From Rapidithrix thailandica (GTDB taxonomy: Bacteria > Bacteroidota > Bacteroidia > Cytophagales > Flammeovirgaceae), in NCBI RefSeq assembly GCF_039710355.1, contig NZ_JBDKWZ010000003.1:186001-250000 (forward strand): DNA of 64,000 nucleotides, written 5' to 3'. The position numbers and the translations under genes were made by a program. Under the pieces are notes generated by a model. That model had not been told where the DNA came from. It did no database searches and worked only from the letters and a program-made list of their open reading frames with translations. Positions 1 through 8,663 of this stretch are shown here, piece by piece. Each line of letters starts with the position of its first letter. Position 1 is the first letter of the stretch.

Positions 1-31
1 ATTAAAAATACTTAATAATCACACTTACAAC

Positions 32-2344
32 ATGGTTCGAAACACTACTTTTCATTTGATGTTTGCGGGGCTGTTTCTGCTTTCTTGTATAAGCATTAGT
101 TATGGACAAAGTAAAGGCAGCCTTCGGGGCAAGATTTCCTTTGAAGGAAAAGCAGCAGAGTTTATTCATGTAGGTTTGCTCAAAGCCAACCTGGGGGCTA
201 TTACCGATGAGCAAGGTCATTATGAGATTAAAAACATTCCCTATGGAAAATATACGCTACAAATCAGTGCGGTGGGTTACGAAACACACCGGCAAGAGAT
301 CAGGATTCAATCCGGTGAGCCGTTGGTTGTCAATCACACGTTGGAAGAGTCCAGTGAGTTGATGGAGGAAGTGGTGATTTCAGGTACGTTGAAAGAAGTA
401 TCCAAATTGGAATCGCCTGTGCCGGTAGAGGTGTACAACCCGGTGTATTTTCAGAAAAACCCCACCCCGGCCCTTTTTGAGGCTTTACAAATCGTTAACG
501 GAGTGCGTCCGCAAGTGAACTGTTCGATTTGTAATACCGGAGATATCCATATCAACGGAATGGAAGGCCCTTATACCATGGTGCTCATCGATGGGATGCC
601 GATTGTCAGTGGTTTGTCTTCCGTATATGGACTCAACGGAATTCCCAATAGTATGATCGAACGGGTTGAAGTCGTAAAAGGTCCTGCCTCTACTTTGTAC
701 GGTTCGGAAGCTGTGGGCGGATTGATCAATGTAATTACCAAACAGCCGGACAAAACGCCCCGCTTTGCCGTGGATGTCTTCGCCACCGACTGGCAAGAGG
801 TCAATACGGATATTGGGACACGCTTCAAAGTAGGCAAAGCCACTGCTATGGCCGGAGTTAATTATTTCCACTATGACAACCCCATCGACAGAAACGGAGA
901 CGGCTATACCGATCTGACCAATGCCAAAAGACTCTCTTTATTTAACAAATGGAGTTTTGAACGGAAAAACAACCGCGTTGCCACCTTGGCCGGACGCTAT
1001 GTATACGAAGACCGTTGGGGGGCTGAAATGGACTGGAACTCATCGTACCGTGGCGGGACTGAGCTCTACGGAGAATCGATCTATACCGAGCGGTATGAGT
1101 TGGTCGGAACTTATCAATTGCCCCTTGACTCCGAAAACCTGATGTTCAGTTATTCTTTCAATTCACATTCACAAAATTCCATATACGGTGACGAGGCGTA
1201 TATTGCCCAACAGCGCATCGGTTTCGGGCAATTGCTATGGGACAAACAATTGGGCAAGCACGACTTATTGTTGGGAGGTGCCTTCCGTTACCAATACTAT
1301 GATGACAATACGGCTGCCACGCGAAACGGTGACGAAGCAAATAACACCAACCAGCCGGACAAAACCTACTTACCGGGTTTGTTTGTTCAGGATGAAATCA
1401 CTTTAGACTCCAGGTTAAAAATCCTCTTGGGGATGCGGTACGATTATAATTCCGATCACGGAAATATTTTTACCCCCAGGTTTAATCTGAAATGGTCTCC
1501 TAACCGCAACAATACTTTGCGATTGAGTGCCGGAACCGGTTACCGGGTGGTCAACTTATTCACAGAAGATCATGCAGCTACTACGGGAACCCGGGATGTG
1601 GTACTGGAAGAAGATTTAAAACCGGAACGCTCCTATAATGTAAACCTCAACTATCAGAAATTCATCGATATTCCCGGAGGAATCCTGACTTTAGATGCAA
1701 GTGCATTCTACACCTATTTCTTTAACAAAATCATCCCGGATTACGAAACCAGCCAAACCAAAATCTTTTACCGCAACCTGGATGGCTATGCCGTATCCCA
1801 GGGGGTATCGCTGAACGCAGACCTGTCCTTTGAATTCCCTTTGACAGCCAACTTCGGAGTAACGTTGATGGATGTATATACAATGGATAAAGACGATGAA
1901 GGCAAAAATCACCGGGAGAAACAATTGCTTACCGAAACCGTCAGTGGCACTTGGGCATTGAGCTATACCTTCCACAAACCGGGAATTAGCATCGACTATT
2001 CCGGCAATATATACGGCCCTATGAAGCTTCCTTTACAGAATGAGAGGGACAACCGTAGCGAATTCTCCGATACCTATTCGATTCAGAATATTAAAATCAG
2101 TAAGAATTTTAACAACGGTTTGACGATCTACGGAGGGGTGAAGAACTTACTCAACTTCGTTCCTCCTTCTTATTCAATTACCCGTCCGCATGATCCTTTT
2201 AATAAACAAGTGGAGTTTGATAATGCAGGCAATCCGATAGCAACCTCAGAAAACCCTAAAGCATTGATCTTTGATACCACCTATGTGTATACCTCTTTTC
2301 AAGGTATACGCGGATTTTTTGGTATCAGTTACTCAGTCCGGTAA
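32..2344 (+). CDS. TonB-dependent outer-membrane receptor with N-terminal CarboxypepD_reg-like domain
   Basis: This is a 770-residue outer-membrane receptor. A signal peptide of about 25 residues (…SISYGQ) precedes a carboxypeptidase-regulatory-like domain at about 28-110, which runs into the typical EEVVISGT segment. The plug domain lies at about 125-240 and contains VLIDGMPIV and IERVEVVKGPASTLYG. A long beta-barrel follows, ending in the aromatic-rich strand GFFGISYSVR. The length is normal for the class. Plugs with CSICNTGDIHINGMEG resemble those of colicin/siderophore-type receptors in Bacteroidota, but the substrate cannot be read from sequence. No SusD partner is adjacent, so it is not an obvious polysaccharide locus. 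The ATG at 32 is followed directly by the signal peptide. A strong terminator lies 30 bp after the stop. Confidence 0.93.
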   Translation: MVRNTTFHLMFAGLFLLSCISISYGQSKGSLRGKISFEGKAAEFIHVGLLKANLGAITDEQGHYEIKNIPYGKYTLQISAVGYETHRQEIRIQSGEPLVVNHTLEESSELMEEVVISGTLKEVSKLESPVPVEVYNPVYFQKNPTPALFEALQIVNGVRPQVNCSICNTGDIHINGMEGPYTMVLIDGMPIVSGLSSVYGLNGIPNSMIERVEVVKGPASTLYGSEAVGGLINVITKQPDKTPRFAVDVFATDWQEVNTDIGTRFKVGKATAMAGVNYFHYDNPIDRNGDGYTDLTNAKRLSLFNKWSFERKNNRVATLAGRYVYEDRWGAEMDWNSSYRGGTELYGESIYTERYELVGTYQLPLDSENLMFSYSFNSHSQNSIYGDEAYIAQQRIGFGQLLWDKQLGKHDLLLGGAFRYQYYDDNTAATRNGDEANNTNQPDKTYLPGLFVQDEITLDSRLKILLGMRYDYNSDHGNIFTPRFNLKWSPNRNNTLRLSAGTGYRVVNLFTEDHAATTGTRDVVLEEDLKPERSYNVNLNYQKFIDIPGGILTLDASAFYTYFFNKIIPDYETSQTKIFYRNLDGYAVSQGVSLNADLSFEFPLTANFGVTLMDVYTMDKDDEGKNHREKQLLTETVSGTWALSYTFHKPGISIDYSGNIYGPMKLPLQNERDNRSEFSDTYSIQNIKISKNFNNGLTIYGGVKNLLNFVPPSYSITRPHDPFNKQVEFDNAGNPIATSENPKALIFDTTYVYTSFQGIRGFFGISYSVR

Positions 2345-2374
2345 GACCGGATAGCTCTTCGAAAGCCAATATGC

Positions 2375-2405
2375 AAAAGCCGGCCAATGGCCGGCTTTTC
2401 ATTTA
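2375..2405 (+). terminator. Rho-independent terminator after the TonB receptor
   Basis: Perfect 11-bp arms (AAAAGCCGGCC at 2375-2385 and its complement at 2389-2399) enclose a 3-nt loop. The A/T-flanked arms would allow termination in both directions, but the convergent beta-galactosidase stop is about 200 bp away. Confidence 0.85.
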
Positions 2406-2598
2406 TAAAACGGTTGAAATTAGTTACAGAATAGCTAGTTCAATACCTAATATTTCACCTCCCCGATCTAATGGAGGATTATTTGATATTTTCTTAGCGA
2501 ATTACCTCCACTCACATTTTTCCCCTAAATACTGATGGCGATAGCTATTTAAAGGAATGCTCATCAAGGATGCCTGTTTTTAATTTTCAACCTAAAAG

Positions 2599-5500
2599 TT
2601 ATTCACTTACTTTCTGACGGCTGAGTTCTTCCGGAGTTTTGTCGTACCGGGAGAAAGGACGCAAGCGGAATTGGTAAGAGTACGTCTGGTATTTCAATGA
2701 ATATTCCGGCAAGGCCGTAGAATACCAACTGTCAATACCACCTACTCCCATTTGCTTATGATCGATATTTAATGTGACCAAATCCCGTTCTTCCAATTCA
2801 CCGGAGTGAGTTTGAGTACGTACATCTCCCGGATCCAGGTCTTCCATTTTATAATGCCAGGCACTCATACTCAAAGCAGATTCTCCCACTACCAACAGGC
2901 CAACACCATAATTGTTAGACAAGGCCATCCAACGCACATCGGTTTTGTTTCCGTTTTCCTGCGGACGTACATAAGGGTGGAACTGCTCCGCTACCGTACC
3001 TTGATACAAGCCTACGGCCGCTCCGGCTTTCCGGTCCCAATAGTTTTCGTGCGGACCACGGCCATACCATTTCATATTGGAAAATTCTTTAGGCAATTCC
3101 ATTTGCATTCCTACCTTGGGTATCATAGGCAATTCCCCTTCTCCGGGATTAAACTGGTAATCCACCACTACATCTCCGCTTCCCAACACGCGATAAGTAA
3201 TTGCACAAGTAGATTTATCAGCCGGAATCGAATACTCAGTACTAACTTGTACTTCGGTTTCGTTGACCTGCTTCACTTCAATTTTGGTAGGACGGGCTTT
3301 TTGCCCTGCTTCTTTCCAAACTTTCAATTTTTGATGCCATCTACCGCCAAAATCGTTATCTGTCGGAGGGCGCCAGAAGTTGATTTGAGGAGCTTTTTTC
3401 ACCAATTCGGTCCCTAAATATTTGAAAGACATCAGTTTTCCGGTGTTTTTATCAAACTGTACGGCAAAACCTTTTCCACGTACCGTAGCTACATACGAAG
3501 TTTCGTCTAACACCACCGGTTTAATTTCCGCTTTTGCCAATGGGAAAGCTTCTTTTGAAACAGGTAAAGCCAACTGCTCAAAAGCTTGTTCGTGCCCTTT
3601 CGCTACTAATCCGTTAAGTTCTTTGGTTTTAAAACTCAAGTTCAAAAAGTACTCTACTCCTGCTTGCGCTTCAATAGCTGAGAAAGGAATTTGATACTGT
3701 TTTTTCGAATGCGCTTTTACATCCAAATCTTCGATCGTACCGGTTTCAATCGCTTTTCCATCCGCCATTACCGACCATTCCAAACGCAGGTCTTTCAGGT
3801 TTTTGAAATCGTATCCGTTTTCGATTTCTACCATACCTTTTGCCAAGTCGGCTGCTTTTACTTTTACATATTGGTACACATGTTTCACCTCATAAAGCGA
3901 AGGATTTGGAGTACGGTCCGGCATAATGATGCCATTGCTCAAGAAGTTATTATCACTCGGAATTCCTTCCGGTCCGTAGTCGCCTCCGTAGGCATAAAAC
4001 TCCTGGCCTTTCTCATTCCGTTTCAACAAACCTTGGTCTACCCAATCCCAGATAAACCCTCCTTGCATGTTTTTATACTTCGGAATGATTTCTTCCCAAT
4101 AGTCACGGAAATTCCCGACACTGTTCCCCATCGCATGAGCGTATTCACTCATAATATAAGGACGGTCCGGGTTTTTCTCCACAGCATCCACCATACGCTT
4201 TTTCCAAGGGTACTGAGGACAAATGATATCGGTATTGCGTTCAAAAATAGCCCGCTCATATTGTACCGGACGGGTTTTGTCTCTCGACTTGATCCAGTCA
4301 TATGTTGCATAAAAGTTTACCCCGTTTCCAGCTTCGTTACCCAAAGCCCAGATGATCACGGATGGATGGTTTTTGTCGCGCTCCACCATACGAGCGGTTC
4401 GTTCCATATGAGCTAACTCCCACGCCGGGTTGTTCCCCAAGGTACGGTCCAGATTATATCCCATTCCATGAGATTCGATGTTCGCTTCGTCCACTACGTA
4501 CAAACCGTATTGGTCACAAAGTTCATAGAAGAAAGGATCGTTCGGATAATGTGCCGTACGTACCGCATTAATGTTGTATTCTTTCATCAACTTCACATCC
4601 TCAATCATAGATTCCCGGCTGATGTAATGTCCGGTGGCCGGATCGTGTTCGTGACGGTTCACTCCTTTCACCCAAATACGCACGCCATTCACCCAAAGCT
4701 GTCCGTCTTTGATCTCCACCGTTCTGAATCCCACTTGGTTACGAATCACTTCCAGTGTTTCACCTTTAGAGTTTGTTATCGTTAACAAAAGTGTGTATAA
4801 ATAAGGAGTTTCCGCTGTCCATTGTTGAGGAGTCTGAACAGTTGTTTCAAAAGCAAGTTGTTCTTCACGGTTACCGCGAAGGTCAATTGTTTTTTGAATG
4901 GGTTCCATTACTACTTTACCCTCTGCATCCAATAACTCTAAGCCCACCTTTACTCCTTTGGCCGTTTTACGATCGTAGTTACGCAAATCCACTTTTACAT
5001 CCAGTTGGCCATGGGTGTAATTCTTATCCAATCCGGCAACCACAAAATAATCACGGATATGCTGTTTGGGAGCTGCCCAAAGGTATACATCTCTTTCGAT
5101 ACCACTGATTCTCCAAAAGTCCTGACACTCCAGGTAACTTCCGTCACTCCAGCGATAAACCTCCAATGCCAATAAATTCTCTCCTTTTCTGATGTAATTG
5201 GTAATGTCAAATTCCGCAGGTAATTTACTTCCTTGGCTATAACCTACTTTTTTGCCATTCACCCAAATGTACATGGCTGATTTAACCGCACCTAAATGGA
5301 TAAACACTTGCTTCCCATCCCAGTTTTCAGGAATTTCAAAGGTTTTACGATACGATCCTACAGGGTTGTAACCGTCCGGGATATCAGGAGGATTCGGATT
5401 TTTAGGTTTGAATTCGTATGGGTGGTTCACATAAATCGGAATACCATATCCGTGTACTTCCCAGTTACCAGGAACCGGAATAGTCCCCCACTGTTGGTCG

Positions 5501-5778
5501 TTATAGCTTTCTTGATAAAAGTCTACCGGGCGCTTTGAGGGATCGTCCACCCAGTTGAATTTCCAAATTCCATTCAGATTTTGAAAGTGTTCCGAACCGG
5601 CTTTTTCATTTTTCAATGCCAAATCCCGGGTTTCAAAAGGGAACAAAGTAGCATGGGCGGCTTCCTTATTCACCTCCACCACTTTCGGATTTTCCCAATC
5701 CAGGGGCTTCTGTGCCACTACTGTCTGTATGGCCGCCAGCCAGACCATGAGTAGTAAGCATACGTTAGTTTTTTTCAT
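2599..5778 (-). CDS. Exported beta-galactosidase, glycoside hydrolase family 2 (LacZ-type)
   Basis: This 1059-residue enzyme is expected to hydrolyse terminal beta-D-galactosides in the periplasm or outside the cell. I start it at the ATG at 5778 because it opens a signal peptide (MKKTNVCLLLMVWLAAIQ…VAQ). The reading frame is open further upstream, but without signal character. Domains in order are the sugar-binding jelly roll (about 60-235), an Ig-like domain, the TIM barrel (about 340-650) and a C-terminal beta-gal small chain. The acid/base glutamate is in WALGNEAGNG (E482) and the nucleophile is in MSEYAHAMGNS (E545). The length matches E. coli LacZ plus a leader. It has no lac-type neighbours and looks monocistronic. 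Confidence 0.95.
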   Translation of the reverse strand: MKKTNVCLLLMVWLAAIQTVVAQKPLDWENPKVVEVNKEAAHATLFPFETRDLALKNEKAGSEHFQNLNGIWKFNWVDDPSKRPVDFYQESYNDQQWGTIPVPGNWEVHGYGIPIYVNHPYEFKPKNPNPPDIPDGYNPVGSYRKTFEIPENWDGKQVFIHLGAVKSAMYIWVNGKKVGYSQGSKLPAEFDITNYIRKGENLLALEVYRWSDGSYLECQDFWRISGIERDVYLWAAPKQHIRDYFVVAGLDKNYTHGQLDVKVDLRNYDRKTAKGVKVGLELLDAEGKVVMEPIQKTIDLRGNREEQLAFETTVQTPQQWTAETPYLYTLLLTITNSKGETLEVIRNQVGFRTVEIKDGQLWVNGVRIWVKGVNRHEHDPATGHYISRESMIEDVKLMKEYNINAVRTAHYPNDPFFYELCDQYGLYVVDEANIESHGMGYNLDRTLGNNPAWELAHMERTARMVERDKNHPSVIIWALGNEAGNGVNFYATYDWIKSRDKTRPVQYERAIFERNTDIICPQYPWKKRMVDAVEKNPDRPYIMSEYAHAMGNSVGNFRDYWEEIIPKYKNMQGGFIWDWVDQGLLKRNEKGQEFYAYGGDYGPEGIPSDNNFLSNGIIMPDRTPNPSLYEVKHVYQYVKVKAADLAKGMVEIENGYDFKNLKDLRLEWSVMADGKAIETGTIEDLDVKAHSKKQYQIPFSAIEAQAGVEYFLNLSFKTKELNGLVAKGHEQAFEQLALPVSKEAFPLAKAEIKPVVLDETSYVATVRGKGFAVQFDKNTGKLMSFKYLGTELVKKAPQINFWRPPTDNDFGGRWHQKLKVWKEAGQKARPTKIEVKQVNETEVQVSTEYSIPADKSTCAITYRVLGSGDVVVDYQFNPGEGELPMIPKVGMQMELPKEFSNMKWYGRGPHENYWDRKAGAAVGLYQGTVAEQFHPYVRPQENGNKTDVRWMALSNNYGVGLLVVGESALSMSAWHYKMEDLDPGDVRTQTHSGELEERDLVTLNIDHKQMGVGGIDSWYSTALPEYSLKYQTYSYQFRLRPFSRYDKTPEELSRQKVSE

Positions 5779-5951
5779 TCGTAAATTTCTAATTAAAAAT
5801 TTAACATAGCGCTCATCTATATCGATGACGAATCCATCTACGATTATAGCAAAGAAATATGGAAAAGCCGGGTGAGTCGTACGAAGAATTGGAGGAAAAA
5901 CTGCAAGATTTGTTTTTTTAGGCTTATTCCTCCCCTGTAATGGGAATTTCG

Positions 5952-5982
5952 TTGTGAAGAGAAGTTTTTTTCTATAAATTAG
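5952..5982 (+). promoter_or_regulatory. Candidate tRNA promoter (Bacteroidota type)
   Basis: TTG at 5952-5954 is followed after about 20 nt by TAAATTAG at 5975-5982, close to the TAnnTTTG -7 consensus. This would place a transcript start some 10 nt before the tRNA. Confidence 0.45.
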
Positions 5983-5997
5983 CGCCTGCAATTAGCC

Positions 5998-6072
5998 GGT
6001 CTCGTAGTACAATGGATAGTATATGGGTCTCCGGAACCCAGGATCTAGGTTCGATTCCTAGCGAGACCACCA
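5998..6072 (+). tRNA. tRNA-Arg (anticodon CCG)
   Basis: The acceptor stem GGTCTCG (5998-6004) pairs with CGAGACC (6062-6068). The discriminator A is followed by an encoded CCA at 6070-6072. The anticodon stem GGGT/ACCC encloses the loop CTCCGGA, giving anticodon CCG (codon CGG). The T arm contains GGTTCGATTCC. It is a single tRNA gene followed by its own terminator. Confidence 0.95.
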
Positions 6073-6077
6073 CTCAA

Positions 6078-6115
6078 AACCCCTCTCTAATATCTTTAGA
6101 GAGGGGTTCTTTTTT
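6078..6115 (+). terminator. Terminator after tRNA-Arg
   Basis: The 13-bp arms (AACCCCTCTCTAA at 6078-6090 and its complement at 6096-6108) have a 5-nt loop and are followed by a run of T. Confidence 0.9.
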
Positions 6116-6157
6116 AGTTTATTATAAAAGCTCCCTTTCAATCCTGAAAGAGGCTGC

Positions 6158-6265
6158 TTAATCCTTATGGCTTTCCTGACGAATCGCCCTGCTGAGGAAA
6201 TATAGAAAGCCTCCTATGATAAAACCCAGAATGAGGATCATTCCGATGATACTGTCCGTACTCAT
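6158..6265 (-). CDS. MetS-like small subunit of an NSS transporter
   Basis: This 35-residue protein begins MSTDSIIGMILILGF and ends RAIRQESHKD. It has one hydrophobic helix (about 5-24) followed by a short positively charged tail. Very short single-helix proteins of this form, with a GFxxGxFLYFL core, are known as MetS-type small subunits encoded next to sodium-dependent amino-acid transporters. Here it lies 107 bp downstream of, and in the same direction as, an NSS transporter, so it is probably co-transcribed. An A-rich stretch precedes the ATG at 6265. The family call rests on size, topology and position. I cannot verify homology by search. Confidence 0.7.
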   Translation of the reverse strand: MSTDSIIGMILILGFIIGGFLYFLSRAIRQESHKD

Positions 6266-6372
6266 AATCTTTTTGTCTTTTATGGTTTCAACTTTTGTTT
6301 CCCATTCAAAAAACAAAAGCCGGTAATTACTTAAATCAATAATTCTTTACTTGTCCCTACTTTATTCACTTA

Positions 6373-7935
6373 CTATTCACTCAGGGAGGCGACATTTTCA
6401 GCCTCTTTGGCTTCAGGGTTGAGTGCTTTTTGATTCTCCTCTTTGAATTTTTTGTATAAAAATTTATTTAAAAAGAATCCCAAGGCCAATAAAGCTCCCC
6501 ATTGGGTGATAATGGTCGCATTACTGTACACACTCAATACGTTCCAATTGCCTTCCGCATCGAACCAGGGGAATTCGTCATATCCTCTGGACATCCACCA
6601 CCAAATCAGGGTCATACCCAAAAAGATATTGATGATCATACAAACTTTAAAGTAAATTGAAGATACGCTAAACTGCGAATCGGTATCGATCAATTCCCGT
6701 TTAAACTTGGTCAACCCGTATTTCAAAGCGGCAAAGATGATCAGCATTCCCGAAACCACTAATCCAATACCCCATACCCAATCTTGATTGGAGAAGAAAT
6801 CCAGAGAATATGCAGAAGGGAAGCCGAATAAAATACAGAAAAACGCTGCGCGAATAGCCGAAGCATGGCGACTTAGTCCTATATCCCCCATGAGTTTGAT
6901 AAACAACTCGATCATAGGCAGCAAGGAGCTAAAGGCAGCAATTAAAAAAGCGGCAAAAAAGAAAACAGCCAAATAGGCTCCTCCGGGAATTTCGGCAAAC
7001 AACTTGGGAATAATGGTAAATGTAAGAGCTTGGTTTCCTGCTTGTAAGTGGCTTACTGCTGCGGCTTCTGAGGGTGCTAAGGCAAATACAGCTGGTAAGA
7101 TGGCCATTCCTGAAACTAAAGAGGCCGTATTATTTCCAAAACCACTGATAAAGATATTCAAAGATACGTCTTCATTGTCACGAGAATAGGAGGAGATGGT
7201 CATCATCAACCCCCAGCCAGCCCCGGTGGACCAAGCCGATTGCGTTAATGCTTCCAGCCATACTGCCGGGTCATTGAATAATTCCGGCCGGATGGTAAAC
7301 ATGTATTCAAATCCTTTTATCCCATTTCCAACATTCAGGGATAGCACACTGATGAGTATCAAAAAACCAAAGAGTAAAGGGATCAAGACTTTGTTTACCT
7401 TTTCCAAGCCATTTTGAATACCTCTGTACAAAAAAACCGCTCCGATAATCACCGCAACCACATGTAACACAACGGTGGTCATGCTGCTACTGGAGATTCC
7501 CGTCCAATGGGCTTTTAAAAACTCCGGGTCTTCCACTAGTTTTTGGCTAATGGTCGTTCCCCCGGTAAGGGCATGGTAGGCATTTTCAATAGAAAAGCCC
7601 AGGTAATTCATCGCCCAGGCTGTCACTACGGAATAATAAAAGGTGATACACAAAGTACACCCGGCTATAAAAAAACCCATCCAGGTATATTTCTTTCCGG
7701 CTGCGCTTGCGAAGGAGCCAATTACTCCCAAGCGGTAGCGCTTTCCGATCGAAAACTCAGCCAGTAATATCGGAATCGACCATATCAGTAAAAAAAGAAT
7801 CCAAAGAATAATAAAGGTGCCTCCGTACTGTCCGGCAAGCCGGGGAAAGCGCCATAAGTTTCCAGCTCCAATGGCCATCCCTAAAGAGGCCAGAATTAAT
7901 CCCCATCTGCTACTAAATTGTTCTTTAATTGGCAT
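6373..7935 (-). CDS. Sodium-dependent transporter, NSS/SNF family
   Basis: This 520-residue inner-membrane protein has 11-12 hydrophobic helices. TM1 carries the family signature GAGNLWRFP at residues 23-31, part of the sodium and substrate site of LeuT-fold transporters. It is expected to take up amino acids or related solutes driven by sodium; the substrate is unknown. The C-terminus is long and charged (…KALNPEAKEAENVASLSE). Its likely small partner subunit follows downstream. The ATG at 7935 begins a short cytoplasmic leader before TM1. Confidence 0.93.
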   Translation of the reverse strand: MPIKEQFSSRWGLILASLGMAIGAGNLWRFPRLAGQYGGTFIILWILFLLIWSIPILLAEFSIGKRYRLGVIGSFASAAGKKYTWMGFFIAGCTLCITFYYSVVTAWAMNYLGFSIENAYHALTGGTTISQKLVEDPEFLKAHWTGISSSSMTTVVLHVVAVIIGAVFLYRGIQNGLEKVNKVLIPLLFGFLILISVLSLNVGNGIKGFEYMFTIRPELFNDPAVWLEALTQSAWSTGAGWGLMMTISSYSRDNEDVSLNIFISGFGNNTASLVSGMAILPAVFALAPSEAAAVSHLQAGNQALTFTIIPKLFAEIPGGAYLAVFFFAAFLIAAFSSLLPMIELFIKLMGDIGLSRHASAIRAAFFCILFGFPSAYSLDFFSNQDWVWGIGLVVSGMLIIFAALKYGLTKFKRELIDTDSQFSVSSIYFKVCMIINIFLGMTLIWWWMSRGYDEFPWFDAEGNWNVLSVYSNATIITQWGALLALGFFLNKFLYKKFKEENQKALNPEAKEAENVASLSE

Positions 7936-8228
7936 AATATGTATTTTGATTCAACGAAAATTTCACAGACTCATAGTAAAAATATTTCTTTACTACAAAT
8001 CCTTCGTCCCAAGCTTAGCACCAACTAAGGCCAAATGACCGTAATAGGTAATTCGGGACCACAAAATCCTGAAGTAAACAAAAAAAACGGAAAGAGACTA
8101 ATGATTTTACAATGAATATTTTTTAGGCCGGAAGAAGGGTTTTAAAACCGTTTCAATAAGGATAACGCGAAGGGTAAACAATTATAAATGATTAATTTAC
8201 GAATATTGGATAGGTACAGGAGGCTTTT

Positions 8229-8446
8229 TCATCTGGCATGAGGGGTATAGCTCGGAAAGCGTATTTCCCAGCCGGATGAGTATCTCATAAAACTCTGCTT
8301 ATCAAAGTATAAAATCCATTCAACCTCATTTGTACCTGGCGTAAAAACCACCTCAAATAACGCTCTTCGTTCCTTATATTTTTTTGAGATCTCGACAAGG
8401 TATTTGAAGGCATCTAAACCGTCTGATTTTTCAAATAAAAGGAGGC
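8229..8446 (-). pseudogene. Start-less gene remnant, unknown family
   Basis: The minus strand is open for about 70 codons with protein-like composition (LFEKSDGLDAFKYLVEISKK, then EVEWILYFDKQSF, then SSGWEIRFPSY) and ends in TGA at 8229-8231. There is no ATG, GTG or TTG in frame at its beginning, and the upstream side runs into a hairpin. This suggests the 3' end of a truncated gene. I do not recognise the family; the alternation of charged and aromatic residues suggests a small globular domain. It could also be chance coding. Confidence 0.35.
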
Positions 8447-8474
8447 TTGATTTTTATAAAAAGGGCCTCCTTTT
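8437..8474. terminator. Hairpin, terminator-like
   Basis: Arms AAAAGGAGGC (8437-8446) and GCCTCCTTTT (8465-8474) flank an 18-nt A/T-rich loop. It abuts the gene remnant. It could be a terminator on either strand; no intact gene reads into it closely. Confidence 0.45.
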
Positions 8475-8663
8475 ACCTTTTTTTCAATAGAGTTTTTTTA
8501 TAAGGCTCATAGTTTTATCAAATCTTTAAATAATTGAATTTCAAAGCAGAATTTGAAATGCAATCCGTTGATAGATCTCCTTTTTGACATCCGTTCAAAC
8601 CGCTGTTATGTTTCATCGGATTTACCTTTACTCAAGCCCGTTTGGAATACACTCAGGCACTAA

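Larger units (their letters stand above)
7936..8663. other. 728-bp gap between NSS and permease genes
   Basis: This stretch contains no intact gene. It holds the upstream region of the NSS gene, a start-less reading frame that looks like a gene relic (8229-8446, minus strand) and a stable hairpin (8437-8474). I see nothing else supportable. Confidence 0.6.

Noticed and set aside
2599..5991. Longer start of the beta-galactosidase at 5991
   Set aside because: The upstream 71 residues lack signal character and would place the signal peptide inside the protein; it also nearly abuts the tRNA.
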